DNA of 5,873 nt from an uncultured beta proteobacterium (GTDB taxonomy: Bacteria; Pseudomonadota; Gammaproteobacteria; Burkholderiales; Burkholderiaceae). The translations under genes and the position numbers were made by a program. Below are positions 1 to 5,693 of this stretch, in pieces (within the stretch, counting starts at the first letter, position 1; every line of letters starts with the position of its first letter). The notes under the pieces were generated by a model. The model saw only the letters and a program-made list of their open reading frames with translations, made no database searches and had not been told where the DNA came from. The stretch is from the NCBI GenBank assembly GCA_903930665.1, contig CAIYZI010000411.1, positions 1-5,873 of the forward strand. The letters are read 5' to 3'.

Positions 1-104
1 TCACAATTTACAACGAAGAAAGACCGCACAGCTCTCTTGGCAGAATACCACCTAGAGACTATCGAGCACAGGCAGAAAACAACACTTTAGGAATGTCGGG
101 TTGA
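1..104 (+). CDS. IS3-type transposase (OrfB/integrase-core), C-terminal fragment
   Basis: The reading frame beginning at base 3 is open from the window edge to TGA at 102-104 and gives 33 residues starting TIYNEERPHSSLGRIPPRDY. The YNEERPHSSLG...PP motif is the hallmark of the C-terminal integrase-core region (rve_3 type) of IS3-family transposases, where it follows the catalytic glutamate. The catalytic DDE residues and the start lie left of the window, so completeness and activity cannot be judged. The protein would bind the element's ends and catalyse cut-and-join transposition, usually as an OrfAB frameshift product. The stop codon lies only 14 nt inside the element's terminus, which fits the compact layout of these elements. 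The last codons overlap, on the opposite strand, the read-through tail of the interrupted cyclase gene. Confidence 0.85.
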   Translation, partial: TIYNEERPHSSLGRIPPRDYRAQAENNTLGMSG

Positions 105-118
105 CGGGGGATACTACA
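1..118 (+). mobile_element. Right end of an IS3-type insertion sequence
   Basis: The segment contains the C-terminus of a DDE transposase followed, 14 nt after its stop codon, by an abrupt return to diguanylate-cyclase coding sequence on the other strand. Read inwards from the boundary at 118, the end is TGTAGTATCCCCCGTCAACC, which starts with the TG dinucleotide typical of IS3-family termini. The boundary is inferred from where the GGDEF domain stops matching its family: residue Leu444 is encoded just right of 118, and everything to the left is foreign to that domain. The left end of the element lies outside the window, so the inverted repeat partner and the target duplication (expected to begin with GAG or GAGC, as at 119-122) cannot be seen. 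IS3 family is inferred from the transposase motif; the subgroup is not resolved. Confidence 0.8.
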
Positions 119-1450
119 GAGCTTGATGAGTCGAACCGCCTCTAAAATTTCATTAGCCAATGAAATCGCTCCATGCTCATCGGTATCGGGCAAAATAACC
201 GCAAACTCTTCCCCACCCCAACGACAGCAAAAGTCCAGTGGGCGAGTCACAAATTGCTCTATAGCTCTAGCTACAGCAATGAGCGCTTGATCACCACAAT
301 CATGGCCATAATCATCGTTGAAAATCTTAAAGTGGTCTATATCGATAAAGAGCGCACTGATAGGATTTTTTGAGCGAATAGCCTCTTTCCAGTATTTAGG
401 GAATTCTGTATCAAAGAAACGCCGGTTCTTAAGCCCTGTAAGGGCGTCAGAAAAAGAAATAATGAGTGATTCAGCTACCACCACAGCTTTTTTATAAAAA
501 CGCCAAAAAATATAGATGAGCGCCAAAAAAGCCAACGCGATAAAAATAATCAATAGAGAGCTACTCCTTACATAATCACCCAGCACGACCTTTACTGGCA
601 ACGACACAGTAGTGATCAATCCATATTTATCGGAGGTAGCATAGGCTACATAAGAACGATTTGGATACTCCTTGTTTGCCGCAATGTCGATAATGCCATT
701 ACTTCTAGCCTGCTGTTTAACTCGCTCATCGACATATAAACAAAGGCGAAAATCAATTTCACTCAAATCATTAGGTCGCGGATACATAAAGGCAATGTTT
801 CCACCCTGTAGATTGACCAAAATTTGGGCATCGGCAATCGCTTTAAGAGACTTAGATAAATTAATAGCTAAATCGTTAGCAGCCACCTGTTGAGTAATGA
901 TTCCCCGAAACCTTCCCGTGCGATCAATAATGGGTGTGGCAATGTGAAAAGTTAAAAGGCCCGTTGTTTTGGCGATTACCAAATTACCAATTGCGTACGG
1001 AAGTCTTGGATTATTTTTAAGTGTAGTGAAATATAGACGGTCAGACAAATCTACCACCCTGTTTTCCACTTCCCGACTGGTTGCTTGAACCACCCCATTC
1101 TCATTAATATAAACAGCCAACTGCAGCGGCGTATTAGCTGCGAAACTATTAAAAATAATATGAGAATCTTTCAGAATTTCATAGGCAGATTCTTTATTCA
1201 AAGCACCAGCATTAAGTGCTTGCTCAATCTTGGGTCTAGCAATGTCTAATATTTTGGAGGCGTCAGCCAATACGGCCTCGAGCATTGCATTGGAAGCATA
1301 AGCCTCTCGAATCAGCTCCTCTTTTTGAGATTCTCGATACAAGGAATAATTTTGATAAAGCGCAAAAGCAGACCCAATACCGAATATTGCTGATATGAGT
1401 ACAAATAGCGCTATATATTGGTTGCGAATTTTACGAAGCGCCAAAGTCAT
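59..1450 (-). CDS. dCache-GGDEF diguanylate cyclase, 3' end truncated by IS insertion
   Basis: This is a membrane-bound sensor of the family that makes cyclic di-GMP from two GTP. Visible in order: an N-terminal membrane helix (about residues 12-32), a periplasmic double-Cache-type sensor (about 45-290, with the DLSDRLYF motif at 134-141 typical of dCache), a second helix (about 298-317), no HAMP domain, then a GGDEF domain starting at DALTGLKNRR (335-344). The domain keeps the FIDIDHFK strand (368-375), the inhibitory I-site RPLD (403-406) and, five residues on, the signature GGEEF (412-416). The family sequence ends at Leu444. Residues 445-463 and the stop are translated from the IS terminus. 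The usual closing part of the domain (TVSIG-type strand, AD..LY.AK..GRN helix), which carries basic residues that contact GTP phosphates, is absent. I therefore infer loss of cyclase activity, possibly leaving a non-catalytic sensor. The start ATG at 1448-1450 has a weak TAGG upstream. It could equally be classed as a pseudogene. Confidence 0.88.
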   Translation of the reverse strand: MTLALRKIRNQYIALFVLISAIFGIGSAFALYQNYSLYRESQKEELIREAYASNAMLEAVLADASKILDIARPKIEQALNAGALNKESAYEILKDSHIIFNSFAANTPLQLAVYINENGVVQATSREVENRVVDLSDRLYFTTLKNNPRLPYAIGNLVIAKTTGLLTFHIATPIIDRTGRFRGIITQQVAANDLAINLSKSLKAIADAQILVNLQGGNIAFMYPRPNDLSEIDFRLCLYVDERVKQQARSNGIIDIAANKEYPNRSYVAYATSDKYGLITTVSLPVKVVLGDYVRSSSLLIIFIALAFLALIYIFWRFYKKAVVVAESLIISFSDALTGLKNRRFFDTEFPKYWKEAIRSKNPISALFIDIDHFKIFNDDYGHDCGDQALIAVARAIEQFVTRPLDFCCRWGGEEFAVILPDTDEHGAISLANEILEAVRLIKLCSIPRQPDIPKVLFSACAR

Positions 1451-1514
1451 TCAGCCTATCTTATTCAAGCTTTATAAAAAAAGGGGGTAATGGGACATCT
1501 CTAGAGAATCATAT

Positions 1515-1536
1515 AACTATTTCATTAAAAATAGTT
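1515..1536. other. Perfect 8-bp stem inverted repeat
   Basis: AACTATTT at 1515-1522 and AAATAGTT at 1529-1536 are exact reverse complements separated by a 6-nt CATTAA loop. The stem has only two G/C pairs, so it would be a weak RNA hairpin. It lies in the 158-nt gap between the MFS stop and the cyclase start, on the far side of a second hairpin. It could be part of a tandem transcript-end structure for the MFS gene or an operator near the cyclase promoter. The sequence does not decide. Confidence 0.4.
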
Positions 1537-1542
1537 GAGCTG

Positions 1543-1564
1543 AAAAGTCGCATTAAGGACTTTT
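1543..1564 (-). terminator. Possible weak terminator of the MFS gene
   Basis: AAAAGTC at 1543-1549 pairs exactly with GACTTTT at 1558-1564 around an 8-nt loop. In the direction of MFS transcription the structure follows the stop codon by about 45 nt and ends in a run of four T, so an A-tract/stem/U-tract arrangement is possible on either strand. The stem is short and AT-rich and the T-run is part of the stem, so termination efficiency is doubtful. Confidence 0.35.
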
Positions 1565-1608
1565 AACTCCAATAAATGAACTCAATTTACCTAAATCCTA
1601 TAAATCAA

Positions 1609-2808
1609 TTACCGAGCACTAGTTCCTTTAGCCTCTATTGACGGGTCATTAAATACCCAAGTAGTCATCAATAAGACCGCTACCAGAGCGCAAACACCTG
1701 AAAAAGCAAATGCGTAGAGTGGTGCAATTGATTCATAAACCCACCCAAAAATCAATGAAGCTGGTAATAACATCAATCCAGTGACAAGATTGAACCAACC
1801 AAACGCCGTTCCAGCTAAGCCTTTGGGTGCCATATCAGCAACCAGGGCCTTCTCTACCCCTTCTGTTGCAGCCTTGAATAAGCCATAAACCCCAAAGAGC
1901 GCAACTATCTGAAAAATAGAAATGCCCGGCAGACCCATGGCGATATAAAAAAGAGCAAAAGCAATCCAAGCGCTCAAAATAAAACGCTTACGGCCAAAGG
2001 AATCCGATAGCGCCGATAAGGGTGTGCCAAATAAGGTGGTAATTAGAGAGATGCCAGCCCACAATAGTGGAATCTGCTCTTGGGGAACTCCCGCCTCCCG
2101 GGCCCTTAGTAACAAGAACATGTCCGATGAATTTCCTAAAGCAAAAATTCCCGCTACTACCAGATATCTCTTGAATTGATTAGGCATCCCTTCTAGAGAC
2201 CAGCTAAATCGATTTTCCTGTGGAGTAGGCTCTCTTTTCGGCTCCTCAATACACAAGGCAAGGGCTACGGCAATTACAGCGGGAACAATTGCCCACAGAA
2301 ATATATCTTTAAGTGGCACCCCAATAGATAGAAACAGGGTCGCTAACAAAGGCCCAATAACGGCGCCCGCATTATCCATCGAGCGATGCAAGCCAAATGT
2401 GAGGCCCCGTTGATTTTCAGTCACACTCTCAGCCAATAGAGCATCACGCGGGGAAGTTCTTAAGCCCTTACCCATGCGATCGGTAAAACGAATAACCGCA
2501 ACCCACAACCAGGAATTTGCTATAGCAATTAAGGGTCTGCCTATGCCAGCAAGGGTGTAGCCCAGGACAATCCAGGGTTTCGATTTCCTAGTGTGATCGG
2601 CGATGACACCCGAAACCAATTTAAAAATACTAGATGAGGCCTCCGCAATACCCTCAATCACTCCAAGCGCCCGTGGCCCTGCCATCAGGATTGAAGATAA
2701 ATACAAGGGCATGAGTGGATAGAGCATCTCACTGGCGGAATCATTTACTAAGCTAATAAGCCCGAGCAGCCAAACAGTGCGAGGGAGAGCAAGAAGGGTT
2801 TTTAACAT
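1609..2808 (-). CDS. Major facilitator superfamily (MFS) transporter, substrate unknown
   Basis: This is a 399-residue inner-membrane protein, the normal length of a 12-helix MFS permease, with hydrophobic segments throughout. Family motifs are present in the right places: a motif-A-like loop GVIADHTRK (67-75) after helix 2, an equivalent LSDSFGRKR (267-275) in the second half, and GAVIGP (148-153) in the helix-5 region, resembling the motif C of proton-coupled antiporters. The segment DRMGKGLRTSPRDAL (110-124) marks a distinct MFS subfamily in which DRxGKGxRxxPRDAL is conserved. I recall it also from the MFS half of magnetosome proteins such as MamH, but nothing else here suggests magnetosomes. 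Export of a small molecule is a reasonable inference; the substrate cannot be named. The start ATG at 2806-2808 has only a distant AGG (11 nt upstream). It is transcribed divergently from the pta-ackA-trxC operon and has its own likely promoter at 2843-2871. Confidence 0.88.
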   Translation of the reverse strand: MLKTLLALPRTVWLLGLISLVNDSASEMLYPLMPLYLSSILMAGPRALGVIEGIAEASSSIFKLVSGVIADHTRKSKPWIVLGYTLAGIGRPLIAIANSWLWVAVIRFTDRMGKGLRTSPRDALLAESVTENQRGLTFGLHRSMDNAGAVIGPLLATLFLSIGVPLKDIFLWAIVPAVIAVALALCIEEPKREPTPQENRFSWSLEGMPNQFKRYLVVAGIFALGNSSDMFLLLRAREAGVPQEQIPLLWAGISLITTLFGTPLSALSDSFGRKRFILSAWIAFALFYIAMGLPGISIFQIVALFGVYGLFKAATEGVEKALVADMAPKGLAGTAFGWFNLVTGLMLLPASLIFGWVYESIAPLYAFAFSGVCALVAVLLMTTWVFNDPSIEAKGTSAR

Positions 2809-2842
2809 GAATAGCCAAACCTAATATCAAAGATTATTAATC

Positions 2843-2871
2843 ATTATTTAGGCTTGATCCTCTGTAGTTAA
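2843..2871 (-). promoter_or_regulatory. Probable sigma70-type promoter of the MFS gene
   Basis: On the minus strand, TTAACT (2866-2871) and AATAAT (2843-2848) are separated by exactly 17 nt. They match the -35 and -10 consensus hexamers at 4 of 6 and 5 of 6 positions. Transcription would start about 30 nt before the MFS ATG, leaving a short leader. This was found by eye and is not experimentally supported. Confidence 0.45.
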
Positions 2872-3048
2872 AAAATACTGTTTATTGGCATTAAGAAATA
2901 GGTAATCTACTTGGTTGATCTTGTTCTATATCAATAAAAAGGTCAATTGATGTAAATATATAGACAAGTGTTCTTCCATATTTCCATGAATGGGTTTTAA
3001 TATCTAAAGTAGGCGGGGAATCAGCAAGCTAAACCTAGCTCTAAGAGC
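2872..3048. promoter_or_regulatory. AT-rich upstream region of the pta-ackA-trxC operon with palindromes
   Basis: No gene is visible here. The stretch holds an imperfect 20-bp palindrome at 2915-2934, with outer arms TTGAT and ATCAA and 10 nt between them. A perfect 8-bp palindrome, TCAATTGA, lies at 2943-2950, and a further TTGAT at 2947-2951 overlaps it. Near the start codon AGCTA/TAGCT (3027-3031 and 3036-3040) can form a 5-bp stem, and GCTCT-A-AGAGC (3038-3048) is a perfect symmetric site ending directly at the pta ATG. I found no convincing -35/-10 pair for the plus strand: TAATAT at 2998-3003 is a possible -10 without a good -35. The TTGAT/ATCAA pieces resemble FNR/Anr half-sites, but the spacing is wrong for the standard TTGAT-N4-ATCAA box. 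The region must contain the operon promoter, since nothing upstream is transcribed in the same direction. Confidence 0.4.
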
Positions 3049-4047
3049 ATGAACGGATCAAAAATGGTTGATTTAATATACCCAAAAACTCAACCTGATG
3101 CTGCAGTGCGCAATAAGCACGCTTGGTATCAGGAGCTTATTTCTAAAGCAAGCCAAAAGCCACCAATTGTGGTGGTAGTGGCACATCCCTGCTCTACCGA
3201 ATCTCTTTCTGCAGCAATAGAGGCTAGAGATGAGGGGCTGATCTTTCCAATATTGATTGGACCGAAAGCCAGAATTGAAACGATAGCCAATGAACAGAGC
3301 ATTTCTCTTTCAGGTATCGAGATATTTGATACAGAACACAGTCATGCTTCAGCCACCCTAGCAATAAAAATGGCTAGCCAAGGCAAAGTCGATGCGATCA
3401 TGAAAGGTAGTCTTCATAGCGATGAACTATTAAGCGCTGTAGTTGAGCATGACTCCAAACTACTTACCAATCGCAGAATAAGTCACGCTTATGTGTTTGA
3501 TGTACCCGCCTATCCAAAACCCCTGGTAGTTACCGATGCAGCCATTAATATTGCGCCATCCCTAGATGAAAAGCGAGATATTTGTCAGAATGCTATTGAA
3601 TTAATGCACTCTCTGGGCATAGAGAAACCTTTAGTTGCGGTCTTAGCAGCAGTTGAAACTGTCAATGCAAAGATGCCTGCGACCTTGGATGCAGCCGCGT
3701 TAACAGTCATGGCTACTCGAGGGCAAATTACTGGGGGAGTTGTAGATGGACCCCTCGCATTTGATAATGCAATTAACTTAAAAGCTGCGCAAATAAAAGG
3801 GATCCACTCCCGAGTAGCAGGGAGAGCCGATATTCTGTTGGTGCCCAACTTAGAAGCGGGCAATTTGCTGGCCAAGCAATTGCTCTATTTTGCAGATGCT
3901 GACGCTGCAGGCATTGTTCTAGGAGCTCGCTTACCCATCATTCTAACCAGTCGCTCAGATAGTTTACGTGTGCGACTGGCATCTGTTGCATTGGCAAAGT
4001 TGCTAGTTGAAAGCAAGCATGCTGCATCCAAAGTAAATCCAGAGTGA
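3049..4047 (+). CDS. Phosphate acetyl/butyryltransferase (PTA_PTB family)
   Basis: This cytosolic enzyme transfers an acyl group between CoA and phosphate (acyl-CoA + Pi = acyl phosphate + CoA), the partner step of acetate kinase. The 332 residues are a single PTA_PTB domain. Recognisable conserved stretches are HPCSTESL (46-53), KGSLHSDELL (119-128), RRISHAYVFDVP (132-143), VTDAAINI (151-158), VDGPLAFDNA (212-221), VPNLEAGN (245-252) and SRSDS (281-285). The sequence most resembles the C-terminal half of bifunctional enoyl-CoA hydratase/phosphate acetyltransferase proteins (MaoC-PTA), but no MaoC-like domain is present or encoded upstream. It is much shorter than E. coli Pta. Acetyl versus butyryl preference cannot be read from the sequence; the adjacent acetate kinase favours acetyl. 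Start choice is uncertain: ATG 3049 has no spaced Shine-Dalgarno, whereas ATG 3064 (Met6) has GGA 6 nt upstream. It is the first gene of a three-gene operon. Confidence 0.9.
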   Translation: MNGSKMVDLIYPKTQPDAAVRNKHAWYQELISKASQKPPIVVVVAHPCSTESLSAAIEARDEGLIFPILIGPKARIETIANEQSISLSGIEIFDTEHSHASATLAIKMASQGKVDAIMKGSLHSDELLSAVVEHDSKLLTNRRISHAYVFDVPAYPKPLVVTDAAINIAPSLDEKRDICQNAIELMHSLGIEKPLVAVLAAVETVNAKMPATLDAAALTVMATRGQITGGVVDGPLAFDNAINLKAAQIKGIHSRVAGRADILLVPNLEAGNLLAKQLLYFADADAAGIVLGARLPIILTSRSDSLRVRLASVALAKLLVESKHAASKVNPE

Positions 4048-4049
4048 GT

Positions 4050-5243
4050 ATGGGCAATAAGCTATTTCTCACATTCAATGCAGGCTCCTCAACCATTAAA
4101 ATTGGCGTCTATGAGCACCTACATGAAGCAATCAAGCAAGTCGCTTTTGTAAGGGTAAATCTACATCAACACCCAATATCTCTAGAGATCCAAAAGGGAT
4201 TGGAAACACGCCAAATCCTATTAAAAGCCCGTCTAACGGAAGGTCTACATGAGGTCATTAATGAATTATTCGGTTTTTTTGAATCAGAATTGCTATTAGA
4301 TAAGCTTTATGCGGTTGGTCACAGAGTGGTTCATGGTGGTGATTTATTTGTAGGGCCAGTCATTCTCGACCAGAAAAAAATGGCTGCCCTTGAGGAGTTA
4401 ATCCCCCTGGCACCACTGCACCAACCTCAAGCTCTTTTTATTATCAGGGCAATTGAGAGACTGCGCCCCTACTTGAAACAGACTGCATCGTTCGATACTG
4501 CTTTTCATCAAACCCAAGCAAGCGCAGTACGTCACTACGCTATTCCAGAGGAGTTGTTTCATGCTGGAATAAAACGTTATGGTTTTCATGGACTGTCATA
4601 CCAATACATTCAATCGTACCTAAGCGAAGCTTTTCCAGGTCTGGCAAATAGCAAAGTCATTATTGCCCACCTTGGAAGTGGCGCCAGTCTGTGCGCGATG
4701 GACCATGGAATGAGCCAAGACTCAAGCATGGGATTTTCCACCTTAAGTGGTGTCCCCATGGAGACTCGCTGTGGTGATATAGATGCTTCAGCAGTACTCT
4801 ATCTCGCCAAGGAAAAAGGGATGGGGATCGAGCAAATAGCGCATTTACTTTATCAAGAATCTGGATTATTGGGCCTTTCTGGAGAAAGCGGAAATACTAG
4901 AGACCTACTTATGAGCAACACACCTGGCGCCCACTTGGCGCTTGATGTGTTTACATTGAGAATTGCGGGAGAAATTGGTCGTATGATTTCAACGCTTAAT
5001 GGATTGGACGTCCTGGTTTTCACAGGCGGGATTGGTGAGAACCAAGCTGAAATTCGTTCACGTATATGTGCAAGACTATCTTGGCTGGGGATTGAACTAG
5101 ACTCCACATTGAATGATCAAACACCCATCTCTCACCAAATCGTCAGCTCTAAAGAAAGCAAGGTCAAAACGCTAGTGATTCCTACCAACGAAGAAGATAT
5201 CATCGCCAAACAACTCATTAACATTTTGCATGATAGGAAGTGA
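4050..5243 (+). CDS. ackA: Acetate kinase
   Basis: This enzyme catalyses acetyl phosphate + ADP = acetate + ATP, closing the acetyl-CoA to acetate route started by the preceding acyltransferase. At 397 residues it is full length for the ASKHA-fold family. Conserved motifs (numbered from Met at 4050): N-terminal phosphate loop FNAGSST (9-15), RVVHGG (92-97), FDTAFHQT (148-155, with the catalytic Asp149), YGFHG (177-181), HLGSGAS (207-213), METRCGDID (237-245, with catalytic Arg240), TGGIGEN (335-341) and TNEED (379-383, with Glu382). All residues known as catalytic in the Methanosarcina enzyme have counterparts. A GTG at 4044, overlapping the upstream stop as GTGA, would add two residues. I prefer ATG 4050 because GAG at 4042-4044 is spaced 5 nt from it. 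Only 2 nt separate the ATG from the pta stop, implying translational coupling. Confidence 0.95.
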   Translation: MGNKLFLTFNAGSSTIKIGVYEHLHEAIKQVAFVRVNLHQHPISLEIQKGLETRQILLKARLTEGLHEVINELFGFFESELLLDKLYAVGHRVVHGGDLFVGPVILDQKKMAALEELIPLAPLHQPQALFIIRAIERLRPYLKQTASFDTAFHQTQASAVRHYAIPEELFHAGIKRYGFHGLSYQYIQSYLSEAFPGLANSKVIIAHLGSGASLCAMDHGMSQDSSMGFSTLSGVPMETRCGDIDASAVLYLAKEKGMGIEQIAHLLYQESGLLGLSGESGNTRDLLMSNTPGAHLALDVFTLRIAGEIGRMISTLNGLDVLVFTGGIGENQAEIRSRICARLSWLGIELDSTLNDQTPISHQIVSSKESKVKTLVIPTNEEDIIAKQLINILHDRK

Positions 5244-5246
5244 CCC

Positions 5247-5666
5247 ATGATTCTTGCCTGCCCTTTCTGCGCTACAAAAAATCGCATTCCGATGGATAGA
5301 ATTGCTAACAAACCAATCTGTGGTTCATGCGGCAAGGATATATTGTCATTACCTATAGAGCCAAATGAAGCAAGTTTTAATGAAATCATTACTGGCTCAA
5401 GCCTGCCAGTCGTCGTTGATTTTTGGGCGCCTTGGTGCGGTCCATGCAAGATGTTTGCACCCACCTATCAAGCTAGCGCAATTGAGTTTGCCAACCAGGC
5501 GATCCACATCAAAATGAATACCGAGCTCTATCCCTCTCTAGGTCAGCGATTTAATATTCGCTCCATACCCACTCTAGTAGGATTTAAAAACGGTAGAGAG
5601 CTTGAGCGAGCCAGTGGAGCCCTTCCTCCCGTCCAGCTTCGTCAATTCATTAGAAAATTGATTTAG
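5247..5666 (+). CDS. trxC: Thioredoxin 2 (zinc-ribbon thioredoxin TrxC)
   Basis: This cytosolic disulfide reductase is kept reduced by thioredoxin reductase. It is 139 residues long, the same as E. coli TrxC. The N-terminus carries the extra zinc-binding module that separates TrxC from thioredoxin 1: CPFC (Cys5, Cys8) and CGSC (Cys25, Cys28). The thioredoxin fold follows, with the active site WCGPC (63-67) after VVVDFWAP, and the cis-proline loop SIPTL (Pro108). A good Shine-Dalgarno, AGGAAG at 5235-5240, sits 6 nt before the ATG and lies within the end of ackA. The gap to the ackA stop is 3 nt, so it is almost certainly co-transcribed with pta and ackA. In other bacteria trxC is often under oxidative-stress control. 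Here no internal promoter is evident, so expression should follow the acetate genes. Confidence 0.95.
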   Translation: MILACPFCATKNRIPMDRIANKPICGSCGKDILSLPIEPNEASFNEIITGSSLPVVVDFWAPWCGPCKMFAPTYQASAIEFANQAIHIKMNTELYPSLGQRFNIRSIPTLVGFKNGRELERASGALPPVQLRQFIRKLI

Positions 5667-5693
5667 ACTTCATTTTCCCGCAAGAGAACAGGC

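Noticed and set aside
173..893. Plus-strand ORFs at 173-373 and 672-893
   Set aside because: Both are antisense to well-recognised cyclase coding sequence, show no family resemblance, and are explained as frame shadows.
1609..2808. Magnetosome transporter MamH
   Set aside because: Only the DRxGKGxRxxPRDAL subfamily motif is shared. There are no other magnetosome genes and no C-terminal extension, so a specific name is not justified.
2915..2934. Canonical FNR/Anr box
   Set aside because: The TTGAT and ATCAA arms are 10 nt apart, not 4, so this is not a standard FNR site; kept only as an unexplained palindrome.
3585..5464. Minus-strand ORFs at 3585-3875, 4398-4589, 4853-5107 and 5132-5464
   Set aside because: They lie opposite the conserved pta, ackA and trxC coding regions. 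Their translations are low-complexity shadow sequences without recognisable domains, and the last one straddles the ackA/trxC junction.
5667..5693. Intrinsic terminator between trxC and the HMA gene
   Set aside because: No GC-rich stem followed by a T-run is present in the 27 nt between the convergent stops. The ACAGG/CCTGT pair nearby has a loop of more than 30 nt and lies largely inside the HMA gene.
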